A DNA stretch of 64,000 nucleotides, taken from NCBI RefSeq assembly GCF_000292345.1, contig NZ_ALOU01000061.1, forward strand, positions 1 to 64,000, in the 5' to 3' direction. This document shows, one piece after another, positions 37,804 to 46,715 of the stretch. The position numbers and the translations under genes are program-made. This DNA is from Cupriavidus sp. BIS7 (lineage in GTDB: Bacteria; Pseudomonadota; Gammaproteobacteria; Burkholderiales; Burkholderiaceae). The notes below the pieces were generated by a model, which worked only from the letters and a program-made list of their open reading frames with translations, searched no databases and was not told the origin of the DNA. Position 1 is the first letter of the stretch. The number at the start of each line of letters is the position of its first letter.

Positions 37804-39543
37804 TTATAGCCCCAACACAACCTTCGCACTAATCGCGATCTGATAAAGAATCTGGAACACGTCCTTCGCGAACTGACGTGTCTTGAAATCGATCTTCGGC
37901 AAGACCATGATCTCGTCGCCCGGATAAACCGTGCCGTCCTTCTTCCCATCCGAGAAACTGCCGTCGCGGTGGGCGATGATGATTCGAGACGTATCGGCGT
38001 TCTGTGAGAAGCCGCCGGCCTGCTGGATCAGTTCGTCCAGTTCCATGCGCCTGTCGAACGCGATGGCATTCGGGAATAGGACTTCCCCGCTCACGAGCAC
38101 CAGGCCGTCCTTGACCGGTACGCGCAGGACATCGCCGTTTTCGAGCAGCAGGTCGTCGCGCGCGGCGGATTTCGAGATCAGGGTCTGGCCGGAGGCCTCG
38201 ATCTTCTTTGCGCGCTCCACCCACTGCAGCACCAATGCAGCCTCTTCCTTGCGTAACTGGGCTTCTTCGGCCGTGCCCGAGCGCGCGGTCAACACGCTCG
38301 ATTCCAGGCTTTTCAGGGTGGTGGCCAGCAACGCCTGCTGACGATCCTTCACACTCAAACGGAACAGTTGAATGCTTGCGGTATCGGATTCCGGCGTGAA
38401 CTGCACCTGTTTGAGCAGCTGCCCCATTCGGCTGCCATAGGGCAACACGAATTCTTGCGGACCGGCGTGCTCGCCCTCGACGCGTACGGTGATGGTGCCG
38501 GGGCGCTTGTCGGCGGTGAAGTCGATTTCGTCGCCGTCGTGCAGCGTGATCTGGTGACCTTCGGAGATCGGGAAGTACTCGACGTTCTTGACCGTCCCAG
38601 TATTGCGAACCACGCGGACGTTGGTGGCCGAAGGCAGCGGCCTGGCCAGCCGCACGAATTGGTCCAGGCGGGCGGTGTCGCCAAGGAATTCGAAGCGCTT
38701 GGCGTTCTCGGCCAGACCGCTCACCTTGACAGTCTTCTTGCGCGCCTGAACGAAGATCACATCACCGTTGTTGAGCTGCCTGGCGGTGAGATCTCCCTTG
38801 AGCAGGAAATCGTAGAGGTTCACGACATCCAGCGTCTGATTACCGCGCTTGATCGCCACGTCCAGGAACGATCCACGGTCCGGATCGATACCGCCCGCCT
38901 GATCGAGGTAGCGCAGCACGCTGTCGCTCGAAGTACCGTCATACATGCCGGGACGACGTACGGCGCCGGTCACATACACGCGCACCGGTTGCGCGGCCAA
39001 CAGGCTCGCATAGATCGACACCTTGCTGGCGAATGCGCGACGCAATGCATTGCCGACAGCGGTCTGGAGATTGCCGTTGGTGGTGCCTTGAACATGAAAG
39101 GGACCAACCTCTGGCAGCAGGATATTGCCGCCGGCGTCCACCACCAGCACGGTGTCAAGGTTGTAGCCGTTCCACATGCGCAACTGAATGCGGTCCCCCA
39201 CCGAGATCACATGACTCGGATTGAAGAGCGCGGAGCTATCCCGGCTGAATGCCCCCGTGAACAGTTGCGCGCCAAAGGCGTCGCTCGCCATGTTGGCCGT
39301 GTAGTCATTGTTCTGCGGTGCGGTGTCCGGCATCGGCGTATCGACGCGGGCGGGAAGGACCGGCGCCACGTTCGGCACAGCCGGATTGACGGGTGCCCCC
39401 GTCAACAACGTGCCTCCTTGCGCAGCCAGGGCTGCGTACTCCATTTGCCCAATGGCAGGAGAGCGCGACGAGGTTTGTGCGTGCACCGACACTACTGCAA
39501 AGCTGGCGGCAACCGCGCCAGCGGCGATGAATCTTCTGAGCAT
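37804..39543 (-). CDS. kpsD: Capsule export outer-membrane protein KpsD (Wza-like)
   Basis: A 579-residue periplasmic/outer-membrane export protein. A signal peptide (MLRRFIAAGAVAASF to VSVHA) leads into the Poly_export domain (ISVGDRIQLRMWNGYNLDTVLVVDAGGNILLPEVGPFHVQG) and several SLBB-type units (VRVYVTGAVRRPGMYDG, KVSGLAENAKRFEF, VLVSGEVLFPNAIAFD). It should form the outer-membrane part of the capsule exporter with KpsE. The start at 39543 lies 1 nt after the kpsE stop. Length matches the family. Confidence 0.9.
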   Translation of the reverse strand: MLRRFIAAGAVAASFAVVSVHAQTSSRSPAIGQMEYAALAAQGGTLLTGAPVNPAVPNVAPVLPARVDTPMPDTAPQNNDYTANMASDAFGAQLFTGAFSRDSSALFNPSHVISVGDRIQLRMWNGYNLDTVLVVDAGGNILLPEVGPFHVQGTTNGNLQTAVGNALRRAFASKVSIYASLLAAQPVRVYVTGAVRRPGMYDGTSSDSVLRYLDQAGGIDPDRGSFLDVAIKRGNQTLDVVNLYDFLLKGDLTARQLNNGDVIFVQARKKTVKVSGLAENAKRFEFLGDTARLDQFVRLARPLPSATNVRVVRNTGTVKNVEYFPISEGHQITLHDGDEIDFTADKRPGTITVRVEGEHAGPQEFVLPYGSRMGQLLKQVQFTPESDTASIQLFRLSVKDRQQALLATTLKSLESSVLTARSGTAEEAQLRKEEAALVLQWVERAKKIEASGQTLISKSAARDDLLLENGDVLRVPVKDGLVLVSGEVLFPNAIAFDRRMELDELIQQAGGFSQNADTSRIIIAHRDGSFSDGKKDGTVYPGDEIMVLPKIDFKTRQFAKDVFQILYQIAISAKVVLGL

Positions 39544-39544
39544 T

Positions 39545-40672
39545 TCAGTCTCGGTGGTCGCGGATGATGGCACTGAGCAGTTGCAGCACACCTGCCAGCA
39601 TCGAGGTCGCCAGGACGAACACCACGATGTTGTAAATCCGGCGCGGCTGAAGCGGATACTCCGGTCGGGTCGGACTCTGCACCACGGCAACGTTCTTCAG
39701 TTTGCGGGTCGCTTCGATGCGCGCCTTTTCCAGGGCGCCGATGGCCGTCTTGTAGATGTCGAAGGCAAACTCGGCGGCGGCCTGCAGCCGATCGTGCTCC
39801 TCGACCACGCGGTTAAGGCCGCGCCCCTTGGCTGACACCATCCGGCCGTGCTGCTCGGCAATCTGCCGTTCAACGGCAGCAATCTGCGCATCCAGTTGCT
39901 GGATGGTCGGCGACTGCGCCGTATAGACTTCCTTGAGGGAATTGCGCTTGACGTTCAACTCGGCGAGCGTTGCCTCCGCGCTGGCCACCACGCTGGAGAG
40001 GCTTTCCACCTCCCCACGCGGGGAAACCATGCCATTGGCATTCTGGTAAGCCACCAGCGCCTGGCGGGCCGCCTTCAGGCGTTCACCCTGGGCGTGTACC
40101 TGTTTCTCGATATAGACCACCTGCTCGCTGGCGATGCGGTGGGTCATCTCGTTCATGAAGCGCTCGCCTTCGGAAACGAGTTCCTGGGCGATGTCGTGAG
40201 CCATGTCGGCGCTGAATCCCTCGACCCGAATCACGAGAACGCGCGCGAAGTCATCGTAATCGACGCTCACGCGTTTAAGGTAGTAATCATGAAAACGCTC
40301 AAGCGAAGCATCCTCGAACCAAAGCCTCGACAATGGATCGCGGTACCTGTCCGCGTAGTGCTTGCGCAGGCCCAGACGCGCGTCCAGCTTCTTGAGCATG
40401 TCCACGGAGAGCAGGTATTCGCGCAGCAGCAGCAGATCCTGTGGTGCGGAGGACGTACCGGTCAACAGCGACGTGAAATCGGCGGCGCTGGCGCCCACGC
40501 CATCGCTGCGTTCCACCACGACGCGCGCTTCCGACACGTAGCGGTCCGAAGCAATCACCCCCCAGTACACAACCGCCAACAGGCAGGCAACCAATGCCGC
40601 TTGCCAAATGCGGTTCAGGCGCGTGAAGCGGCCTACCTGGCCAATCGCGCCCGACGTAATCATCTTCATCAT
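39545..40672 (-). CDS. kpsE: Capsule export inner-membrane protein KpsE (PCP-3 family)
   Basis: A 375-residue polysaccharide co-polymerase type protein. One membrane segment lies near residues 23-42 (IWQAALVACLLAVVYWGVIAS), a long coiled-coil-prone region spans about residues 170-320, and a PxxP-type motif (RPEYPLQPRRI) precedes the second membrane segment. It bridges the KpsM/KpsT transporter and KpsD across the periplasm. It overlaps kpsT by 4 nt (ATGA) and touches kpsD. Confidence 0.9.
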   Translation of the reverse strand: MMKMITSGAIGQVGRFTRLNRIWQAALVACLLAVVYWGVIASDRYVSEARVVVERSDGVGASAADFTSLLTGTSSAPQDLLLLREYLLSVDMLKKLDARLGLRKHYADRYRDPLSRLWFEDASLERFHDYYLKRVSVDYDDFARVLVIRVEGFSADMAHDIAQELVSEGERFMNEMTHRIASEQVVYIEKQVHAQGERLKAARQALVAYQNANGMVSPRGEVESLSSVVASAEATLAELNVKRNSLKEVYTAQSPTIQQLDAQIAAVERQIAEQHGRMVSAKGRGLNRVVEEHDRLQAAAEFAFDIYKTAIGALEKARIEATRKLKNVAVVQSPTRPEYPLQPRRIYNIVVFVLATSMLAGVLQLLSAIIRDHRD

Positions 40673-41331
40673 CCCGAAATACTTCCCCTGTACTCCCGCA
40701 GGGCCTCCTCGACCGAATCAAACCAATGCGCGCGGCCCTGATGCAACCAGACCGCCGATTGGCAGAAATTCTTCAATGTGGATTCGCTGTGCGAAACCAT
40801 GACCAGGCCCGCTCGTCCGGCAAGGTCCTCAAACGCCTTCTGAGACTTGCGCTTGAACGCCGCATCGCCCACGGCAGTCAGTTCGTCGACCAGATAGGTA
40901 TCGAAGTCGAATGCGAGAGACAGCGCAAATGCCAATCTCGATCGCATGCCCGACGAATAGGTCTTCACCGGGTCATCGAAGGCGTCATTGAGTTCAGAGA
41001 ACTCGCGCACAAACTCAAGCTTCTCGTTCAGCCCTTCGCCAACTCCGTGAATGCGGCAAACGAACTTGGTGTTCTGCCGTCCGCTGAGCGAACCCTGGAA
41101 TCCACCGCTCAATCCAAGCGGCCAGGAGACGCGGCAACGACGCACGATCCTTCCGCCGTTCGGCTGATCGATGCCGCCCACGAGACGCAACAGCGTGGAT
41201 TTGCCCGCACCGTTGGCGCCTATCAACGCCACCCGGCTGTGCCGCGCAATGTTGAGCGACACACCTTTGAGCACCCACTTCGAACCATGCGCAGTGCGAT
41301 AGCGCTTGTGAATGTCCGAGATCTCGATCAT
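40669..41331 (-). CDS. kpsT: Capsule ABC transporter ATP-binding protein KpsT
   Basis: A 220-residue ABC ATPase that powers capsule export. Walker A is GANGAGKST (38-46), the signature-like motif is YSSGMRSRLAFA, Walker B reads YLVDELTAVGD (typical KpsT/TagH style) and the switch region is MVSHSESTL. The start at 41331 overlaps the kpsM stop and the stop overlaps the kpsE start, both as ATGA. Confidence 0.95.
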   Translation of the reverse strand: MIEISDIHKRYRTAHGSKWVLKGVSLNIARHSRVALIGANGAGKSTLLRLVGGIDQPNGGRIVRRCRVSWPLGLSGGFQGSLSGRQNTKFVCRIHGVGEGLNEKLEFVREFSELNDAFDDPVKTYSSGMRSRLAFALSLAFDFDTYLVDELTAVGDAAFKRKSQKAFEDLAGRAGLVMVSHSESTLKNFCQSAVWLHQGRAHWFDSVEEALREYRGSISG

Positions 41332-42122
41332 TGCGCCGTCAGCTTTGTCGCATAGCGCACGTGCAAGGCCAGCCCCAGGAACATCGCCAACAACGCACAA
41401 AAGCTCAGGTATCCCAGGCTGATCTGCGTTTCTCCGTGATAGGCGGCAAACCACCCGATGCGCATCGCTTCCACGCCATGCGTGATCGGATTGGCCAGCA
41501 CCGTCGTGCGAAGGCCCCCTTGCGGCAGATTTGCCACCGAGTACATGACCGCGGAGAGGAAATAGAGCGGCGTGAAGAGCAATCGAGCGATCTTGCCCAC
41601 TTCCGGCAGCAGTGTTTCGACCACAGACAGAACCAAGCCCAGGCCCAAGCCGAACGTCCAAAGCAGAACACCGGCCCCGATGACCAGCAGAGGATTGGAC
41701 GGACGTATGTCGATGTCGAACAGGGCCAGCGCAGCCAGCAGAATGGCGCCGACGATTACGTATAGGAATGCCTCCACTGCAGCGCGAACCAGCACGGTGT
41801 CAACGGGCCGCACTTGCCGGTAGGAAAAGAGCGCCGCATTTGCCTGGATTGCATCCATGCCACGCTGCGCGATATTCCGGACCAGGAAGAAACTCCACAC
41901 ACCAACCAGCACGAACACCTCGATATTGGCACCCTGAACCACGTGGTGTCGCAGCACGCCGATCACCACCATCAGGAAAACGATGTGCGCCGCCGGTTCA
42001 AGCAGGATCCACAACCACGCCGAACGGCCCGCTGCCAGGCGACCGTTCGCCTCCCGCAGGAATAGCGCCTGCCAGACGGAGAATGCTACGGAAAAGTCGG
42101 TGCGGACCGATGCCCGGTTCAT
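41328..42122 (-). CDS. kpsM: Capsule ABC transporter permease KpsM
   Basis: A 264-residue ABC-2 type permease with six hydrophobic segments. The segments AWLWILLEPAAHIVFLMVVIG and PLYFLSAVMYSVANLP are typical of KpsM/Wzm. It is the first gene of the capsule operon; its start at 42122 faces a 900-nt AT-rich control region with repeats. kpsM, kpsT, kpsE and kpsD lie in the usual region 3/region 1 order of group 2 capsule loci. Confidence 0.95.
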   Translation of the reverse strand: MNRASVRTDFSVAFSVWQALFLREANGRLAAGRSAWLWILLEPAAHIVFLMVVIGVLRHHVVQGANIEVFVLVGVWSFFLVRNIAQRGMDAIQANAALFSYRQVRPVDTVLVRAAVEAFLYVIVGAILLAALALFDIDIRPSNPLLVIGAGVLLWTFGLGLGLVLSVVETLLPEVGKIARLLFTPLYFLSAVMYSVANLPQGGLRTTVLANPITHGVEAMRIGWFAAYHGETQISLGYLSFCALLAMFLGLALHVRYATKLTAQ

Positions 42123-42507
42123 TGTTCGTTTTTAGGAGTTTTTGTGGGCACCGATGGTGCAGCTTCACTGATTGCGATACTTCGCCGCACGGGCGTTGCG
42201 ACTCCGCTGGATCAGGTCGGCCCTGGACGCGAGCATTGCAGCCGGAAGCCACGAAGACTGGAGACGGAGAGCATCAGGCTTGAGAGCGTGAGCACAAGCG
42301 ATCCGCCCACCATATAGGCCTGCAATTTTCCAATCGCTTTCTCTATCTGCACAACAATCCTGCCTAGGCTGGATTGTCCGAGCAGCACCTTCCCTATTCC
42401 CCTCAAGCCCCCTGAACGATCCGAGCCTTGAAGGCCATACCCGCTTCGACAGACCGCGATACTAGGTGCAAACCGATTTGTTTGCAACAATATTGATACA
42501 ATAAATA

Positions 42508-42605
42508 TAAATACTAGATACGAGACAACGACTTACCCCTCTAATTGGTGGTACGAACAACATAAGTGAACCACCAATAAATGTCGTCAGATTCAGCAAG
42601 CCAAA
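42508..42605. repeat. Direct repeat copy A upstream of kpsM
   Basis: A 53-nt module (42508-42560), which contains TTACCCCTCTAATTGGTGG, is followed by 25 extra nt and a 20-nt module (42586-42605) with ATTCAGCAAGCCAAA. The modules recur as copy B; the first differs at 5 of 53 positions and the second at 1 of 20. The ATTGGTGGT in the first module pairs with ACCACCAAT in the extra 25 nt, giving a hairpin unique to this copy. Confidence 0.8.
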
Positions 42606-42620
42606 TTGATGCATTAACGA

Positions 42621-42693
42621 TAAATACTAAATACAAGACGACGCCTTACCCCTCTAATAGGTGGTACGAACAAGTTAGATTCAGCAAGCCAAA
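42621..42693. repeat. Direct repeat copy B upstream of kpsM
   Basis: The same two modules as copy A, here directly joined: 42621-42673 and 42674-42693. The 25-nt spacer of copy A is absent, so this copy is either the ancestral form or a deletion product. Confidence 0.8.
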
Positions 42694-43037
42694 AGCTGAC
42701 AGTGCAAATGGGTGCTGAGGACGAACATACCGCCGCGATCCATTTCAGCGAAGTCAGCCCAAAGACCATCGGTCTCACGGGGCTTCAACATTGACGGCAG
42801 CGGAACAGCGACCAATTCCCCCGCATCCGCCGCAGACCGCTTGGCTGCCGACTACACCACACGAGAAGATCGACGGCATCGTCCACGACTGAAGCATTTG
42901 CCGCGGCGACAGATGCGAGCGCCTTCAGCATTGCTTTTATTGCCCCCTTTGCAAGAACCTCCACTATGCTAAGTTGAATATGACTTTCTCGGCGGCTGCG
43001 CCAGCGCGCCGTCAACCTCTCGATACGAGATTGCGTG

Positions 43038-43676
43038 ATGGTCAGACTAAGCATCGAAGGACGCCCGATCGAGGCACCCGCCAACTGCTCCATCCTTCAG
43101 GCCTTCGTGCATGCGGGAGAGACGCTGGTCGAAGGTGTCGGCTGCATGGGCCAGGGGGTGTGCGGCTCATGCCGCGTAATTGTGCGACGCCATGGCGAGC
43201 AGGAGGTCAGGACGGCGCTGGCCTGCGAGACGCTGGTCGAAGACGGGATGCAGGTCGCCTTCCTCGATTACTTCACGGAGCCGGAACGCCATGTGTATCG
43301 AATGGATGCCATTGGCGATAGCTGGGACGCGCTGCGCACGATCTCCGAGATCTTTCCGGAAGCGTCGCACTGCCGCCACTGCAGCGGCTGCGACCGCGCC
43401 TGCCCGAAAGGCCTGGATGTCCAGCGCGGTGTGAACCTTGCGGTGGAAGGCAACCTGTCACAGTCGAGTCACGTGTTTGACGAATGCGTCATGTGCAACC
43501 TGTGCACGCTGGCCTGCCCCGAGCACATCCGGCCAAACCACCTCGGCCTGTTCGTGCGGCGCATGATCGGGTCGTACTCGCAGCGGCCGGCAAATCTCAT
43601 GCGGCGACTGCAGCAAATCGAGAGCGGCGAAATGAAGATCGACTTCGACGCACCGGGCGCGCGAGCGCCGCGCTGA
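43038..43676 (+). CDS. FrdB/SdhB-like iron-sulfur subunit
   Basis: A 212-residue electron-transfer protein. The N-terminal [2Fe-2S] domain has GCMGQGVCGSC (Cys36, 42, 45) and a later ALAC; the C-terminal domain has two full CxxCxxCxxxCP motifs (CRHCSGCDRACP and CVMCNLCTLACP), so two cubane clusters are likely, as in fumarate reductase and HdrC-like proteins. The ATG at 43038 follows directly after an in-frame GTG at 43035. It opens a three-subunit operon with a flavoprotein and a NuoF-like protein and should pass electrons between them. No membrane anchor genes are present. Confidence 0.85.
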   Translation: MVRLSIEGRPIEAPANCSILQAFVHAGETLVEGVGCMGQGVCGSCRVIVRRHGEQEVRTALACETLVEDGMQVAFLDYFTEPERHVYRMDAIGDSWDALRTISEIFPEASHCRHCSGCDRACPKGLDVQRGVNLAVEGNLSQSSHVFDECVMCNLCTLACPEHIRPNHLGLFVRRMIGSYSQRPANLMRRLQQIESGEMKIDFDAPGARAPR

Positions 43677-43691
43677 CGGAGACAAGCGACC

Positions 43692-45344
43692 ATGCCCGCC
43701 GGCATCCCCTACGAAGAGGCGCTCAAGCGCTACAGGCCTGGTGTCCCGCCCACCTTGCGCGACGATGATATGGCTGTCGACGCGCTCCTCAAGAACTATC
43801 ACCCTGACCACGGTCCCAATGCACGCGTGGCGCTCTCGGTTGGGGTGAACCGCGGCGACCCCTGCCAGCCTGATCTTGCGCGCCATCTCCAGGCGAATGC
43901 GTTGATCGACGACGTCGACATCGCCGGCGCCCAGCTCATGACAACCGACTTGCTGGTCATTGGCGGCGGCGGCGGCGGTTGCGCGGCGGCGTTGACGGCG
44001 GCAAAGCAAGGGGCGCAGGTCATCCTGGCCACCAAGCTGCGTCTGGGTGACAGCAATACGGTGATGGCTGAAGGGGGCATCCAGGCCGCGATTGGCGAAG
44101 ATGACAGCCCCCAGTTGCACTTCGAGGACACGCTGCGCGCCGGGCATTTCTGTGGCGATCCGCAACTCGTGGCGCAGATGGTGATGGATGGCCCCGACGT
44201 GATTCGCTGGCTAATCCAGCTCGGCATGATGTTTGACCAGGAGGATGAGAACAGATCGCTCGGCGGCAACCTGTTGCGCAAGAAGCCCGGTGGCGCCTCG
44301 GCCGCGCGCATCCTCTCGTATCGGGACTACACCGGGCTGGAGATGATGCGCGTGCTACGCGAAGCTGTGGACCTGGAGCCCGGCATTGCGGTATGGAACC
44401 GCTGCCCGGCCGTCGAACTGCTGTCGGACGAGCGGGGGCGCTGCGCGGGGGCCGTGATCTACAACCTCGAGTGGCGCACCTTCGTGCTGGTGCGCGCGCG
44501 TGCCGTGATCCTGGCGACTGGCGGCGCCGGGCGCATGCATCTGAACGATTTCCCGACATCCAACCATTACGGCGCTACGGCAGACGGCCTTGTACTCGCC
44601 TATCGGCTCGGCGCGCGATTGCGCGAACTCGACTCGTTCCAGTACCACCCCACCGGCATCGCCTACCCGTCCCACCTTGCTGGCGGACTGATCTCGGAAG
44701 CCGCGCGTTCCGCCGGCGCCACGCTGATCAACGGCGAGGGCGAACGTTTCGTGGACGAACTCCAGCCCCGGGATGTCGTCGCCTCGGCGATCCTGCGTGA
44801 ATGCGCAATGGGGCGCGGTATCGAACGCGAGGGCCAGGTCGGCGTATTCCTTGACACGCCGACGCTAGAAATGCAGAACCCCGGCATTCTCGCCAAGCGC
44901 CTGGTCACGCTGACCCATCTCGCGCACAAGTGCGGTCACGACGCTGCACACGACCCATTCCTCGTCTACCCGACGCTTCATTACCAGAACGGCGGGGTTG
45001 CGATCGACACGCACGGCGCGACGAATGTGCCTGGCCTGTACTGCGTGGGCGAAGTCACCGGCGGCATTCACGGAAGAAACCGGCTGATGGGGAACGCGTT
45101 GCTCGACATCCTGAGCATGGGCCGTCGTGCCGGCGCCAGCGCAGCGGATTCGGGCCGCGGCATTCTGACCAGCCGCGCCGGGATCGGACACGTGCACGCA
45201 TGGCAGCGGGAGTTGATGCTGGCCGGTCTGCCGCTGCACCACAAGGCCCCTGCTCTCTTTCCAAGCTACGCGCATTTCGATCTTCGCACCGATGCCGGGT
45301 TGCGCGCGAGCGGGCGAGGCCGGACAGTCGGCGGTATGCGATGA
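43692..45344 (+). CDS. Fumarate reductase/succinate dehydrogenase-like flavoprotein subunit
   Basis: A 550-residue FAD protein of the SdhA/FrdA/NadB family. The Rossmann motif is VIGGGGGG (89-96), after an unusual 80-residue N-terminal extension. Substrate residues are intact: His319 in YHPTG, Arg339, His430 in LHYQNGG and Arg464 in HGRNRLMG. The position of the covalent-FAD histidine (HTVAAQGG in SdhA) is Asn122 here (NTVMAEGG), so the FAD should be non-covalent, as in soluble enzymes. It would reduce fumarate (or oxidise succinate or a similar dicarboxylate). The start at 43692 follows ACGGAGACAAGCGACC. Confidence 0.85.
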   Translation: MPAGIPYEEALKRYRPGVPPTLRDDDMAVDALLKNYHPDHGPNARVALSVGVNRGDPCQPDLARHLQANALIDDVDIAGAQLMTTDLLVIGGGGGGCAAALTAAKQGAQVILATKLRLGDSNTVMAEGGIQAAIGEDDSPQLHFEDTLRAGHFCGDPQLVAQMVMDGPDVIRWLIQLGMMFDQEDENRSLGGNLLRKKPGGASAARILSYRDYTGLEMMRVLREAVDLEPGIAVWNRCPAVELLSDERGRCAGAVIYNLEWRTFVLVRARAVILATGGAGRMHLNDFPTSNHYGATADGLVLAYRLGARLRELDSFQYHPTGIAYPSHLAGGLISEAARSAGATLINGEGERFVDELQPRDVVASAILRECAMGRGIEREGQVGVFLDTPTLEMQNPGILAKRLVTLTHLAHKCGHDAAHDPFLVYPTLHYQNGGVAIDTHGATNVPGLYCVGEVTGGIHGRNRLMGNALLDILSMGRRAGASAADSGRGILTSRAGIGHVHAWQRELMLAGLPLHHKAPALFPSYAHFDLRTDAGLRASGRGRTVGGMR

Positions 45345-45363
45345 GCGCCACGCGGAGCGATCC

Positions 45364-46608
45364 ATGGACAAGCTGAACCAGGTTCTTCTGAAGCAGGACA
45401 TCCGCGTTGGTGCGGACCTGGATGCCTGGCTTGCGCGCGGTGGCGGAGAGGGGCTTGCCAGGGCATTGAAAGATCCCTTGGCGGTCATTGGCGAGATCGC
45501 GCAGGCGGACCTGCGCGGGATGGGCGGCGCCGGCTTCGCGACGCATCGCAAATGGATGCCCGTGGCTGCAGCACCGGATGGCGACAAGTACATCATCTGC
45601 AATGGCAACGAAGATGAGCCTGGCACGTTCAAGGATCGTTTTCTGCTGGAGCACACTCCGCATCAGGTCATCGAGGGTGCGCTCATTGCGGCGGTGGCTA
45701 CCCGCGCCAACCACGTCATCCTGTATGTAAACCCGCACCAGGCGTCCGCCATCGCGGCGACCCGGCAGGCAGTGCTGCAATGGCAGGGGCACCCGCTCTT
45801 CGCTGCGGTCGGGCAATACCTCGGCAGCACGGTTACGCTTCGCGTCGTGCCGAGTTCAGGGCTGTATATCGGCGGTGAGGAAACGGCCGTGATTGCAAGC
45901 GTCGAAGGCGGCTTTCCGTTTCCACGGCGCAAGCCCCCCTTCCCGGCCGAGCAAGGTGTGCATGGCGCGCCGACCATCGTCAACAACGTCGAGACATTGG
46001 CCCATGTACCGGGAATCCTGCGTCATGGTGCGCAGTGGTATCGCGATCTTGGCGTTGGTGGTGCAGCAGGATCAAAGCTTTACTCGCTCTCGGGTGATAT
46101 CTTGCATCCTGGCCTTTATGAACTTCCGATGGGCACAAGTCTTGAATCCCTGGTTTTCGGTTACGGCGGGGGCATGCTTCAGGGCAAGGAGTTCAAGGCC
46201 GTCTTTACAGGCGGCCCGTCCAACACCTTGCTGACAAAGCGCGATCTCGATGTGGCGCTCGACTTCGACTCGGTACGTCTGCGGCGTTCGCGCCTGGGAA
46301 CGGGAGCCATGATCGTCGTGTCGGAGGGCACCAGCATCGTCCGCAAAGTTGCCGAGTACGTGAGCTTCTTCGCCCAGGGCTCGTGCGGGCAGTGCCCGCC
46401 TTGCAAGGGCGGAACCTTCCAGCTGATGCGAATACTCAACCGGATCGACACCGGCCGCGGTGTGCACTCGGATCTGGAATCGCTGGAGAACTTGTGCCGC
46501 ATCCTCCCGGGCAGCGGGCGTTGCGGGCTTATCGATGGAGCGGTGACAGTGGTGGAAAGCTCCATTCACCAGTTTCGGGAGGAATACGAGGCGCTGCTGA
46601 TGGCCTAG
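45364..46608 (+). CDS. NuoF-like NADH-binding flavoprotein subunit
   Basis: A 414-residue protein of the complex I 51-kDa family. RGMGGAGFATHRKW (51-64) and CNGNEDEPGTFKDR (79-92) form the NADH/FMN site, and the [4Fe-4S] cluster ligands are Cys341, Cys344, Cys347 (SCGQCPPCKGG) and Cys387 (GRCGL). No NuoE or NuoG partner is nearby. The start at 45364 follows GGAGCGATCC, 19 nt after the flavoprotein stop, so it belongs to the same operon. It probably feeds electrons from NADH through the FrdB-like subunit to the flavoprotein, making the trio an NADH-dependent fumarate reductase-like enzyme. Confidence 0.85.
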   Translation: MDKLNQVLLKQDIRVGADLDAWLARGGGEGLARALKDPLAVIGEIAQADLRGMGGAGFATHRKWMPVAAAPDGDKYIICNGNEDEPGTFKDRFLLEHTPHQVIEGALIAAVATRANHVILYVNPHQASAIAATRQAVLQWQGHPLFAAVGQYLGSTVTLRVVPSSGLYIGGEETAVIASVEGGFPFPRRKPPFPAEQGVHGAPTIVNNVETLAHVPGILRHGAQWYRDLGVGGAAGSKLYSLSGDILHPGLYELPMGTSLESLVFGYGGGMLQGKEFKAVFTGGPSNTLLTKRDLDVALDFDSVRLRRSRLGTGAMIVVSEGTSIVRKVAEYVSFFAQGSCGQCPPCKGGTFQLMRILNRIDTGRGVHSDLESLENLCRILPGSGRCGLIDGAVTVVESSIHQFREEYEALLMA

Positions 46609-46715
46609 GCGCCCAATACAGAAGTTCCAGGCCCGGTACAAGACGCTTCACAGTCATCGGCCTGAGGTTTTATCTGTATCCACCACCTATTTTCTCAAGT
46701 ATGGAGATCCGACCA

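Larger units (their letters stand above)
42123..43034. other. Long intergenic control region between the capsule operon and the oxidoreductase operon
   Basis: About 910 nt without a convincing gene. The half near kpsM, about 42450-42700, is markedly AT-rich and holds two diverged copies of a repeat (42508-42605 and 42621-42693). The right half has normal GC content and shows nothing clear. The region probably holds the capsule promoter (minus strand) and the promoter of the FrdB-like gene (plus strand). Neither was placed by eye. Confidence 0.6.

Noticed and set aside
42212..42490. A minus-strand frame with a TTG start that could encode a 92-residue protein with one hydrophobic segment upstream of kpsM
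   Set aside because: There is no ribosome binding site, the start is a rare codon and the first half has no protein-like pattern. The hydrophobic part could be chance in this control region.
42541..42560. A JUMPstart/ops element (RfaH site) near the capsule promoter, suggested by GGTGGTACGA
   Set aside because: It differs from the GGCGGTAGC core and points away from the capsule operon.
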